Shown here: piece by piece, positions 45,873 to 56,243 of the stretch | Layout: each line of letters begins with the position of its first letter | Position numbering within the stretch: position 1 is the stretch's first letter | Assembly: GCA_024704765.1 (NCBI GenBank) | Contig: JAKMXF010000221.1 | Location: 558,001 to 622,000 of the forward strand | Length of the DNA: 64,000 bases | Direction: 5' to 3' | Origin: Oopsacas minuta | Lineage: Eukaryota; Porifera; Hexactinellida; Lyssacinosida; Leucopsacidae | Notes under the pieces: model-generated | What the model was told of the DNA's origin: nothing | The model's database searches: none | The model's input: the letters and a program-made list of their open reading frames with translations, nothing else | Translations under genes and position numbers: made by a program

Positions 45873-48800
45873 TTAATTTGAATAAGGATCTGATGAGTTA
45901 TAAACTGGAACTGAATCTGGATTAGTTCCGGTATCAGTTGGGTATGTCATGATTGGTTGAGTATAGGTGTCAAGAGGGAGGAGTCCATACCCTTGTTCTG
46001 AATCTAAATAAAAACAAATAATAAAGTCTGTAAATAATCGTGTTAGACATTTGAAAGTGTCAGAATCGGATTCTTCGTCCCTGTTTACCCCTAATTAGCA
46101 GGTGAGAGCTAATCTCTAGGATAATTTTGAAATATTAACCAAAAGGTGTGAAAATATGATTAATCTCTAAATTGTATAATACGTATAAACACACCTTAGA
46201 TTAATCATATGATAAATGAGTGTATTTACAGTTAACATAGTGGTTGACCAATAGAATTACCGTCTACGAATCAAGAGTCCCAGAATTATCCCTCTAATCA
46301 ACTAGCTACTCATTCAATAAGGAACTATAGTTTAAATAGAACAGTCATAGTTTCAGTTCTAATTAGATTAATAAATTATATACCAGGAGATAGTTAATTA
46401 CAAGAAAATTGTTAGCCCAATTGGGACTAAATGGTCCCAAAGTGATCCCTGGGGCATGGAATTTCAAAATGATAGTAGGTTACAAAAAGGTGAAGAGGAG
46501 TGACACAGGGAGGGAGGTGTCAATTTCTGAACTTTTGTAAGGTTTGAAAGGTCTCAAATATGTATGTGACAAATACAGTCAGGTTTCTGTCAAGTATTAC
46601 ATCAATTAGGGAGACAAAGGCTATCATCTACAAAGCAGTGATTGAAGCAACTTTAGAATTTTTATCAGTGAAATGCGATAAACTTCAAATATAAAATATG
46701 GACATATTTAAGCTCGAGTCAATTGGTCTAACTACAAAATTAATAGTCTACATGTCGCCTCACAGCTGTGTAGTAATACTTAATTAATTAACCTAACCAA
46801 TCAAGTTGTCGCCTCAAATACTGTGAATTACAGAATTCTATTTATATTAAAATAACATTAGCCTACACATCCTGGGTAAACCCTCAAATCTGATTGGATT
46901 ACAGGTGCGTAGGAGGAATCTACAACAGGAAGAACTGAATGATAGTAGATGGTGACAAACAGCTGTCTCTTCTGCCTTAATTAAAATGCTAGTTAACCCT
47001 TGATAAGACATTTGTAACGATTTGAAATATCGCATAAATTAGCGGTTCCCAACATTTTCACTCATAGGCCCCCAATAACAATTTTAACACATTCTGTCAG
47101 GCCCTCCCATTGATAGACTGTAGCTGTAATGCACGTTTTGAGATCCCTGCTGTTGACCTTGGACCACCAAGGAGTCCATGAACCCAAGAGTTTGGGACAC
47201 AGCTGGCTTAGATATCAAATCTTCACTAATATTTTAACCAATAGAAAATCATTCTACACATACTGGGTAATCCCTCAAATCTGATAGGTCAAACTAAATA
47301 TTTATGAATCTACCTTAGAGATGGATATTTGTACCCTAGCAACCACCAAATTATGTAATTTTTCTGCTGTTAACAGTGATTATAGAGATCAAGTTCTCAT
47401 TAATTTTGGTTAATCGAAGTCGCCGTGATAACTACTTCAATATAATCAAATAAATATGTTACTTTGACGGTTTGGGACCATATTTGTACAATCTCACACT
47501 TCAACATTATCGGGTATTTTCAATATAATGGGAGTTGACTGTACGTATTAAAGTATACTCACGGGATGTAGAACACTTTCCTAGGTAAGCAGGCCTCAAC
47601 TTTTCATGTATAATACACCCGTATATATTCATTTGACACTTATTCGAATAACTTTTCCCATTTGAAGCACACCAGGGTCTATCCGAGTATCTTCCTGCAC
47701 AAGTCTGCATTCCAGAACATTTGTAGGCCTGTTTCCAAGCCTTCTTTATATTTCCACTTTTGCTGACATGCATTACAAAGTCACAATTTCTCCTGTCCCT
47801 ACAGTACCCTACAAACAAATAACATATCATAGGTGCAAGCTGGTAACTAGGGTGTTTTATCTATCAGCCAATCATTTACACACTCAGATAGGCATTTATA
47901 TCACAGTATACACTCTAATCTAATTGGGTGATACATTTTGTCACCTTTCTCAGAGAAGGTGTTAGATTTCGGTTAGGTATTTTTATATGTTATAAATTAT
48001 ACCACTTCGCACCTGGGCACAAAAATTCGAGTTTGTAGCTCTAACCAATTTTCCAATAAACAAATTTGTAATAATTCCTTACTATTGTTAACACAGTAAC
48101 TAAGAGGTTGAGTTGAAATATGTAATCCCTTCAAACAAGCATATCTTTCCATCTCACAAACATTCTTATACACCATTCCGTTGCTACCACATACAGGAAG
48201 TACACGTTTCCTTTGACAGGTGCTGAGACAGGCAACTGCTATACAAATAAAAGTATAAATACAATGTACTCTCAAGGTTAATGCGAATGTCCGAACAGAT
48301 GCTCACACTAATGCAATTTCGGACAGATTTTGACCGTCCGTTGCGTTGGTGTTTTCATCTTAACGAGGTTCATTTGAATTTTCTGGCTGTTTTCTACAGA
48401 ACATGCACAATCTACATATGATTCATTTGTCAAAATGGTAACCTTTAGCGCACTCGTGTACCCGTGGGCAATCAGGTACACGAGTGTGTTATGTGTTCTC
48501 ATTTGGACAATTGAATAATATGTAGATTGAACAATGAGAGGATATGCAATGTAGAAGATTTGACCCAAGGGGACAGCATTATCCCCAGCTGATTGGGGTT
48601 ATCATTAGGAAGGAATGCTCATCACAAAAAATTCATACAAAGTTTTCTGATTCTTAGATTATTCAAAATATTCATTATCGCTGTAGAAAACAGGTTTCTT
48701 AATTGTGTCACGTCAACAACACCAAGTGGCGCTGTGACAGTATAGTGCGAAATAGTGTCGGTCTAACTTTGAATCAAAGACAGATTGCGCGCGCCAATGA

Positions 48801-49810
48801 ATTTGGTTAAATGTAAACATAAATAGACACCTAGGTGTCAATTAAGCAAATTCATTGTTTGAAATTCTAAATAGTTGACACATTTCAAAGATGGTTTCTT
48901 CATAAAAAGAATGGAAATACTTTCAACTGCAACCATTCGGGAATACTGGAATTCCTATTTATGAATAGAATTATGACATAGCAATAATTGTTATATATTG
49001 TGTATAGTGGCACAGTGGCCATATGTGGCCTTGATAATAAGGTGTGGGGGGCAGAAGTTCCATCAGCTAAACTCTTAAATTGTCCACAAATAATGCGGTT
49101 AATGACACAATTTCCATAATAATATTCCTGTGGTGGATATTAATATTATTATAGATGGTTATATTAGCAAATAAGATGGCGTAATGATATGCTCAGCTGA
49201 CTTATTAGGCGGGAAATTGACTTATTAGGCGGGAAATTGACTTTTTTCGATTATAATTCTTATTCATAATAGCGCTCGCTCTTTAGGCACTAAAGTAGAG
49301 TTCGCCTGTTAGCAATTCGTATTTGCACGAATGTTGGCGTCGAACCTTCAGGCGGAAGAATTTGGGACAAGGGGTATTATAATTTGGACAGGTGTTGAGT
49401 ACCGGTTAGCGCCACAAAAGACCGCTATAACGATTAGATGAAGAAAATGCATAAAATTTGAATAATTAATATTCAACTTGAAAATATCTTAACTTACATC
49501 TACAAATTCCAATACGTCCATTCTCCGTTGTCAAGAAGTCCTTTGTATTAACCGTGCACCCTAACCCCTTCCCACAAACCCCATATCTGCCATATGGACC
49601 ACCACATAGTTCCATATTCCCTTTCATGCACAAATGGCAGCAGCCACAATATGATAGAAACTTATTCAATTGACAAGTTGTAATATTTACAATACATGCA
49701 TATGAAGAACAAGGTGTTGAACATTCAAATATTTCCCGTCCTTCACTAGTACAGCATCCGAAAGTTGCAAAAAACACAAACAAACAAGTAAACAAATCAA
49801 ATGTAAACAT
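45873..49810 (-). CDS. secreted IGFBP-Kazal-Kazal protein
   Basis: Four exons, 281 aa: 49498-49810, 48083-48238, 47563-47808, 45873-46003. Every intron is phase 1, the usual sign of shuffled extracellular modules. Residues 1-22 are a signal peptide. Residues about 30-104 form an IGFBP-like domain with the CGCCHLC core and CGKGLGC. Exon 2 is a Kazal domain (LPVCGSNGMVYKNVCEMERYAC). Exon 3 is a second Kazal (WCASNGKSYSNKCQMNIYGC). The last exon is a Tyr/Pro-rich tail without a visible membrane span. Kazal domains commonly inhibit serine proteases, and IGFBP-Kazal pairs occur in IGFBP7-like and HTRA-like proteins. Here neither an Ig domain nor a protease domain follows. The join to the last exon is the least certain; a small exon could be missing from the 1.6-kb intron. 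Confidence 0.78.
47041..47205. mobile_element. hAT-like MITE, long variant
   Basis: Starts AGCGGTTCCCAACATTTTC and ends TTTGGGACACAGCTG. The interior carries GGACCACCAAGGAGTCCATG and CAATTTTAACACATTCTG. 165 bp; no clear target duplication. In intron 3 of the IGFBP-Kazal gene. Confidence 0.7.
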
Positions 49811-50385
49811 TGATAATCAACAATATAACGCTTGACGAGTATAGCCGTATTTATATCGACCTTGCTTATAGTGACATCATACAATGCCTACAGCTAGTAC
49901 TTGTTTGATTTCTAAGGACAATTAATGTTTGAGCGAAAGGAAACGCGGGACATAAGGGTACGAATTTAGCGGGACATAAGGGTACGAATTTAGCGGGACA
50001 TCACCCTCAACACATTCTGAAAAAGCGGGACAGTTGGCAAGTATGCACATGAGTAAATTTAATGGGTTTGAATATTTGTATACATTCTTCACACCTCTAT
50101 GAAGCTAAGACCACTTGGGGGTACAGAAAAGTGGTCGTAAATGGCAGGGTGGCAGGGGGTCGTATACCACTATAGCTATAATTTAAGTACTATACAAGAA
50201 GTGGCAGAATGTGACATTTGGGGTCGAAGTGATCGCAAGCCGTGCAGGGTAAGAAATCGAAACAATATGAGATTTTAAGTTGGAAGGTTCATAAGATTAG
50301 TTTAATAACATAATATCATGCAAACAACAAACAACAAACAAAAATATATATATATTCCGATAAATTCACACATTAGCAATACGAA
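49811..50385. other. spacer with short tandem duplication
   Basis: No gene. At about 49945-50010 the unit GCGGGACATAAGGGTACGAA is repeated in tandem (~25-bp period, two full copies and a partial third). Confidence 0.6.
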
Positions 50386-51591
50386 CTAACACCAAATCTT
50401 AATAGTAGTATCCCAACTACTGGTAGCGATACCAGACCCATCAGGTGATACCCTTAACCGAGTTATCTTGTCGTCATGGAATTGTAGATAATTCGCCAAT
50501 CTTTTGCCATGAATAAGGTCCCATGCATTTATACTACTATCATCGTGTGCTGAGAATAAAACGCGTCCTGATTGTGATACGTCGACAGAAGAAACGCCGA
50601 AAATGATACAGTCCCGGGTGAATACCTGGAGCTCTTGGTCAGACCGCATGTCGTACAGGCGACAGGTGGAATCGTCCGAGCCGGTAACGAAGCAATCACC
50701 ACTGGGTAGAATTCGGACCGAGTTTATATCGGATACGTGACCGTCAAACATCATTTCACAACAGCCTGTACGGATATCATAGACTCGAGCTATGTTATCA
50801 CTACATCCGGTTCCAAAGACACTCCAAGGGTTGGCCGGATTCACATCTAGACACATGACCTGTGTCCCGACCGCGCGGAAGGTCATCTCCGACTTCTCGC
50901 CCTCTACATCCCAGAGGATACAGGTCCCGTCACCTGACCCAGTCAGGAGCTGCTGCTCGCCGCCTAAGAAACTGGAACAGGAGAGGAACGAAGTGTGACA
51001 AGCAAAAGTGGCCTTTGTAACCTCATGATCCTCACAGGTCAAGGAGGGTAACCTCATGATTGAACACCTGTTGTCTAACCCCCCGTAACAAATTACATTT
51101 GATGTTAAAATAGGCGCGTAAGAGCAAGTTATTATCCATGGTATCTGGAACTTAAACACACGGACTACTTTTTGGGTTTGCCCGTTCCAGATGATGACAC
51201 TACCATCTGTACTAGAGGAACATAAATGGACCCCATCAGGGGACCAATCGACACATAGGACCTTACCCAAATGGTGTTTAAGAACTTTTCGTATTTTCAT
51301 GCTAGCAAGAGGTGTTTGTGGCACATTTATAGGCGCCACACTGCCAGGCAAAAGCGCTAAGTCTCTGTCTCTTAAACGGACACGAATAGCGTCCAAGTTA
51401 GTCTTTAGTTTAGCAACTTCGATTTCCAAGTTCTGAATTTTGTTCATTTTAGACCCATTGAATTTGTAGGGGGACATAGGGGACCTGGGGGCTCTTTCGA
51501 GCTCTGAAGGGGTCAGACTACGGAGGGCACCCACCGGGATACTAATTGGAGAGGTCACCTCTGGGAGAGGGGATAGTCTCTGAGGATCCAT
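50386..51591 (-). CDS. GNB5: G protein beta subunit, GNB5-like, intronless
   Basis: 401 aa, seven WD40 blades from about residue 108 to the end. Stretches such as KVLCVDWSPDG, CGGLDNRCSI, TGSGDGTCILWD, SDINSVRILPSGD, GSDDSTCRLYD and IIFGVSSVDVSQSGRVLF follow human GNB5 more closely than GNB1-4. GNB5 normally pairs with the GGL domain of R7-family RGS proteins and speeds shut-off of Gi/o signals. The coiled-coil helix expected before blade 1 is at about 50-80 (MNKIQNLEIEVAKLKTNLDA). A Ser/Pro-rich extension of ~45 residues precedes it. The protein ends KIWC, close to the normal end of the propeller. A TTAG just before the ATG suggests a spliced 5' UTR. Confidence 0.9.
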   Translation of the reverse strand: MDPQRLSPLPEVTSPISIPVGALRSLTPSELERAPRSPMSPYKFNGSKMNKIQNLEIEVAKLKTNLDAIRVRLRDRDLALLPGSVAPINVPQTPLASMKIRKVLKHHLGKVLCVDWSPDGVHLCSSSTDGSVIIWNGQTQKVVRVFKFQIPWIITCSYAPILTSNVICYGGLDNRCSIMRLPSLTCEDHEVTKATFACHTSFLSCSSFLGGEQQLLTGSGDGTCILWDVEGEKSEMTFRAVGTQVMCLDVNPANPWSVFGTGCSDNIARVYDIRTGCCEMMFDGHVSDINSVRILPSGDCFVTGSDDSTCRLYDMRSDQELQVFTRDCIIFGVSSVDVSQSGRVLFSAHDDSSINAWDLIHGKRLANYLQFHDDKITRLRVSPDGSGIATSSWDTTIKIWC

Positions 51592-51919
51592 TTCTAATTT
51601 TATTTAATCCGAAAAATTAAATGGCTGCAACTGGTAAGAGCTACAAATATGAATGAGGCATAAAGGTGTGAAGTGGTTTATATATTCTAATATTTGGGTA
51701 AAATCTTAACAGACCTCTGAATATCTGAGTCTGTAATTGATTGAATGAGAGCGAATAATATTTCAAAGGTGTCAAAATAGAACATGTTCCAATTTCCACC
51801 ACTTAACACCTACAGGACATATTTCAGGTTCGTAGCTTAACCATTCCATCAACAACAACAATATGAATAATCACTGTAAACAAACAAATAAATCTGTATA
51901 TTAATAAGTGTTTGTTTAT
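51592..51919. other. spacer between GNB5-like and dynein-2 LIC
   Basis: No gene. Holds a copy of the GTAAGAGCTACAAAC dispersed repeat at about 51630-51770. Confidence 0.55.
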
Positions 51920-52978
51920 TTATGTGTCAGAGTATCTGAGAAGTTTAACGGGTTTCCTTTCTCTAATTATTTTCTGTAATTCCGCGTCTTTCTTGGCTTT
52001 TAAGGTGTCAATCTTTGGTTCAGAATATTTGGGATCTACAGAGGGACTTAAACCTAAATCCAGCTCGACACTTTCTTGCGGAAAATATGCACAAAATGAT
52101 TTCTTCCATAATTCGAGAGGTGTCTTAGGGGTCGCTACACCCTTTTGTGAGTAGTCCTCTGGGAACGTAGGTGCCCCGATCTGCGCTAAGGTGTCAGCAG
52201 CCATCGGCACCAATAGAGGCTTATTTGGATCAACAGCAAGGGTCTTATTAGGCTTGGAAGGAGCGTCGAAAGCAAGGTGAGATAGGAGAGACCGAGCTCT
52301 GCTACAGAGGCCCTCTGATTTTGTAGTGAAGAACTGCAAGGTTGCACCATGGATATGAGACAGGAACCGAAGTGTTTTGCAGATCACCGTCCTCTGTTCT
52401 ATCGGCAGCTCCTTAAACAAATCGTATTTCCCACCGAATATTACAAATTTTGTTAGTAACGGGGATAACAGTTGCTTGTCTGGATGTTCCGGTCCGTATG
52501 CGCCAGTTATTCGGGACTTTATAGTCTCTATTTCCTCGGGGGTACAATCCTTAGCTCTTTCAGAGAGGACAGTCTTTAATTCCTTCACAGCAGTTTCCCA
52601 AACAGCCCATAACAAGCTAGGCTGTGACAGATCGAGGACAAGGATCACCGACATTGTCTTAAGAGGTCCCGAACCAAGAGGCACGACCACCATATCTAAA
52701 TAGTTCTTAGCAGCACCCCCTGCCAATTCCCATATATGACATATTTGCCGAGTGACACTATCTGCAATAGTACGACGGCCATATGTATATTCAAGGGCTA
52801 TTGAAGGAACCGGCGATTCGTCTCGGTCAAGAAATCGGAGTATTAGGGAAGTTTTCCCTGAGAACTTACTCCCTAAGACAAAATGTGTCGACTCGTAATT
52901 CATTTTGGAGGTTGTTTTGTGTATGTGTTGTATGATATCCCAGAGGTCATCACCCTCTTGGAATTCCTTCTCTTCCAT
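51920..52978 (-). CDS. DYNC2LI1: cytoplasmic dynein-2 light intermediate chain (DYNC2LI1)
   Basis: 352 aa, intronless; human DYNC2LI1 is 351 aa. It is a subunit of the retrograde intraflagellar-transport motor in cilia. A Ras-like fold carries a P-loop (GSKFSGKT, 36-43). Family stretches include ALEYTYGRR (61-69), ILVLDLSQPS, FGGKYDLF, VICKTLRFLSHIHGATLQF, NKPLLVP and PLELWKKSF. The C-terminus ends in a charged helix. An acceptor-like CTAG precedes the ATG by a few bases, suggesting a 5'-UTR intron. Confidence 0.95.
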   Translation of the reverse strand: MEEKEFQEGDDLWDIIQHIHKTTSKMNYESTHFVLGSKFSGKTSLILRFLDRDESPVPSIALEYTYGRRTIADSVTRQICHIWELAGGAAKNYLDMVVVPLGSGPLKTMSVILVLDLSQPSLLWAVWETAVKELKTVLSERAKDCTPEEIETIKSRITGAYGPEHPDKQLLSPLLTKFVIFGGKYDLFKELPIEQRTVICKTLRFLSHIHGATLQFFTTKSEGLCSRARSLLSHLAFDAPSKPNKTLAVDPNKPLLVPMAADTLAQIGAPTFPEDYSQKGVATPKTPLELWKKSFCAYFPQESVELDLGLSPSVDPKYSEPKIDTLKAKKDAELQKIIRERKPVKLLRYSDT

Positions 52979-53454
52979 TTGGTATCCTAGTTATATTTGT
53001 AAATATATTATGAGACACTTGACCAGAACTATACCAATTGTGTCCAAAGTGGCAGAATTGAGATAAAAATTGATAGAAAATGAGCAAAAATGTTGGATTT
53101 TGAGTGGAATTTTGGACCAATTTTTACAGAAATCTTGCAATAAGTTAAGAAGGAAAAAGCAGGGCTTGTCCGGGAGTTGAACCCGGGACCTCTCGCACCC
53201 GAAACGAGAATCATACCACTAGACCAACAAGCCAATAACAGTCAAAACAACATATTCAAAAATATATAAGAATTGGCCCTCTAACTGACCCTAGGTGTAG
53301 AAATAGACCCCTCAGTAAATAGGAGATAGGAGAATAAGATAAATATCACACAAAATAAACAATAATAAAATAATAATAATAATAATAATACTACTACTAA
53401 CGATAATCGCATGAACACTTTGTTAGAGGGAACATTCCACAAGCTATAATTGAA
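52979..53454. other. spacer containing tRNA-Pro and an ATA microsatellite
   Basis: Holds the tRNA gene (53162-53233) and an AATAAT/ATA run at about 53355-53390. The open frame over 53029-53235 is only the tRNA read as protein. Confidence 0.8.
53162..53233 (-). tRNA. tRNA-Pro (anticodon CGG)
   Basis: 72 nt on the minus strand. The acceptor stem GGCTTGT pairs with ACAAGCC, with discriminator C. A-box TGGTCTAGTGG, anticodon arm CTCGT-TTCGGGT-GCGAG giving anticodon CGG (reads CCG), variable loop AGGTC, T-arm CCGGGTTCAACTCCCGG. The B-box GGTTCAACTCC is the usual eukaryotic tRNA-Pro form. No intron; CCA is not encoded. One G-U pair closes the anticodon stem. Confidence 0.97.
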
Positions 53455-54925
53455 TTAAGCCTCCTCGCTGAGGGCCTTCACCTCACTCAGAAGTTTCTCA
53501 GTAAGGTACACAGCTTCATTCGCCTTCTCACTGTTCATCTGTTTCAACGCATTGCTAGCTGCTACTCTAACCGTGTGGATAAAGTCATTACGCCAGATAT
53601 TCAAAATCGGCTCGATGGCCTGTGTTGCTTTCAAACGACCTAAAGTTATGCAAGCCGCTTCCCGCACAAGTCTGTCCTTATCGGCTAGATTAATCATAAG
53701 GGAGTCGAGGGTCCCCGGGGCTAGTTGTACCCCTGCCTGTCCTAGTTTCCCTACAGTGATAACAGCAATGGTCCGCACATTCGCATCGTCCTCTGATAAT
53801 AATTCAATCAGTGATTGCATTACAGCTGGCGTATTAAAACGTGTCAAATTGTCGATGGCTTGTAGACGGACAGTTGAGTTCATTGAGAACACATCTATCA
53901 TAGCTAATTTCTCTGTGGCGAGGAGGATGATCCTCTTTATTAGATAATCCTTACCGGGGTTGTTACCGGTGAACTCTAAGAAGTCCTGCTTACGGGCTTG
54001 ATCGCTGTCAAAGAAGATTTCTTTACGTAAAGTTTTGAGAAGCCACTCGATTTGCTTATCTGAGAATTGTGACCTGAGTTCTTCGTCAAATTCCTCCAAG
54101 ATTGATTTCTCAAACCGGAACCAAGCTACAGAATCAGAACTACCCAATTTACGTTCCCAAAATTCGTAGGTTGGGTCTGTTTGTAGAGTTATCTGGTGTA
54201 CCTATGGGTGCAAATATCTCAATAACAAAACAAACAAACAAACAAACAAACAAACAACTTACAGGTTTATGCCTATGTGAAACATGTTTCAACTGTTCAT
54301 CAGCTTCCACATTTGAATCAACACTATCTTTCCTAGATTTCTTGGTTACAATATGTTCCCCTATAGCCGCCATCTGTTCCCCATACGCCTCCGGATTGGT
54401 CATATCATACCACTTAACCACCTGTAGCACCAGCTTTGTCCCAAATTCCAATTTTTCCTTCAGGACTTTGGAGTTATTAAGATGTACAGGAATGATGGTT
54501 ACATTAGCTATATACGCTAGAGCTATTCTATCACAGCAGTAGTTATTTGTCACAGAATGCTCACTCAGGATCCAAATCAAACTGGTACCAGAGGAGATCG
54601 GAGGCCCTGATTGTTTCTCAGCGTCATCCAGTAAGGACACAAGCCCGTGGGTGGCTAGGGAGGTGGACAATTGGTCCGCGATACCCTTGTCCCGCTCGGA
54701 ATGGATAATGGCCACGTCGTAGACGATCGGTTCAGCTACGGACATGGATTTCTGTTTTTTATCAGGGACATTACTATCTTTCTTATCAGGGACATTACTG
54801 CCTTTTTTATCAGGGACATTACTGCCTTTTTTATCAGGGACATTACTACCTTTTTTATTCCCGCTATCCTTTCTTGGTTCTTTAGACTGTATGTTAGCTG
54901 TATGGCTTGGTGGTGTGTTACCCAT
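53455..54925 (-). CDS. TIR-like domain fused to HEAT repeats
   Basis: Two exons, 54263-54925 and 53455-54201, joined in phase 0; 469 aa. Residues 24-57 are four copies of an 8-residue Lys-rich repeat (GSNVPDKK). Residues about 68-195 resemble a TIR domain: VYDVAIIHSERD (beta-A/alpha-A), an alternating strand at SLIWILSEHSV, and YCCDRIALAYI where TIR NADases carry the catalytic glutamate helix. I see no glutamate at that place, so enzymatic activity is doubtful. Residues about 290-455 hold HEAT repeats (AVITVGKLGQAG, AACITLGRLKA, AASNALKQM). The order TIR then HEAT is unusual; animal SARM1 is ARM-SAM-TIR. A signalling scaffold role is inferred only. Confidence 0.72.
54772..54868. repeat. 24-bp in-frame coding minisatellite
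   Basis: Four copies of a 24-bp unit containing TTTTATCAGGGACATTACT, inside exon 1 of the TIR-HEAT gene. Each encodes one GSNVPDKK repeat; the first three units are identical at protein level and the fourth reads DSNVPDKK. Confidence 0.93.
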
Positions 54926-55298
54926 AGCTACGTGTTAAAATATGATTAATCACATGGTTTAAAAACTTTAATGGCTGAAGGAAGAGCTATCTAACACACC
55001 ATGGCAACTAGAATGGAGAAATGGAATGTTGTATTTGGGTGGAGAATCATGACCTGTGTAAATTTATGTGGTATGGCCACTCCGAAAAATTGGACCGTTG
55101 GGACATTTTATGCACCCCTATGGTGTCCCCAGCTGGTAGCCTATGCCCGGTGCCTCAACTGAAATATTAACAAACTAACAAACAACAATAAACTCTTATT
55201 AATACATAAACATAAGCCTAATATCTAATACATATAATTCATACTCAGATTACAAGTAATTAAATATTCCATAATTACATTATTAGCGAACTTTGTAA

Positions 55299-55396
55299 TT
55301 AAATAACGTGATCACCAGACACGAGACCCATCGGGTCAAATACGGTATATGATCTCCCGTCCGCATACCAGCGGATTGGTATTAAATAGTTCACGC
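55299..55396 (-). CDS. orphan 3'-terminal coding exon
   Basis: An acceptor with pyrimidine tract (CTTTGCTCCCAG) at 55397 is followed by 31 open codons and a TAA at 55301-55299, GC-richer than its surroundings. It reads VNYLIPIRWYADGRSYTVFD and ends SGDHVI. Entry phase is 1, so it could be an alternative last exon spliced from Rab-like exon 56271-56544 (also phase 1) or the end of an unseen gene. Family not recognised. Confidence 0.4.
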
Positions 55397-55566
55397 CTGG
55401 GAGCAAAGTGTATTAGCTAAATAACTAATAGTTACCATAGTAACGCAGAAATATGCAAGGTATCCCACTAATTAGATTAGTATAATATATTCTTACAATA
55501 TTTGAACAAATTCCAATAAATGTATACATTGATAATAAGGTGTGAACACAATTAATCATATGAATA

Positions 55567-55999
55567 TTAAGACAATAACAAAGCTGTTAAAGTGAGAAAT
55601 GCCAATTCGACCTGAGATGAATTTTTAGCGCTAACTTCAAAAAATTCCATTTTATACTTTTCAGCTAGTCTAACAGCTGATAACCGACTGATAACTCTGT
55701 CACATTCCATATCACACTTGTTACTAAGCAATAGCTTAGGAATGTGTGTTTGTCCTTCTTGTTCTACTTTCTTTTGCCATTCTAGTATATCTTCTAAAGA
55801 AATAAATGTAAATATAAATATGGCTCAGGTGTGAAGTGGGATAATTTATAATAATCAAATATCAAAGTTAAATCTTCAAAATGTCAGAGAAAGGGTGACA
55901 AAATATATGGACCTCATCAGGTTTTAGGGTTTACAAGCATTGTAAGCTGATATTCTAAGATGCAATTTAGAAAATAAACAAACAAACAAACAAACTAAC

Positions 56000-56031
<32 letters not shown>

Positions 56032-56211
56032 AAACAAACTAACAAACTAACAAACTAACTAACTAACTAACTAACTAACAAACAAACAAACAAACTAACA
56101 AACTAACAAACTAACTAACTAACTAACTAACTAACAAACAAACAAACAAACTAACAAACTAACAAACTAACTAACTAACTAACTAACTAACAAACAAACT
56201 AACAAACTAAC

Positions 56212-56243
<32 letters not shown>

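Noticed and set aside
53029-53235. Open frame starting MACWSSGMILVSGARG on the minus strand
   Set aside because: It is the tRNA-Pro gene read as protein, a well-known artefact.
54926-55300. MITE candidate near 55080-55150 (GACCGTTGGGACATTTTATG)
   Set aside because: Only vague resemblance to the hAT-like family; no matching ends or target duplication.
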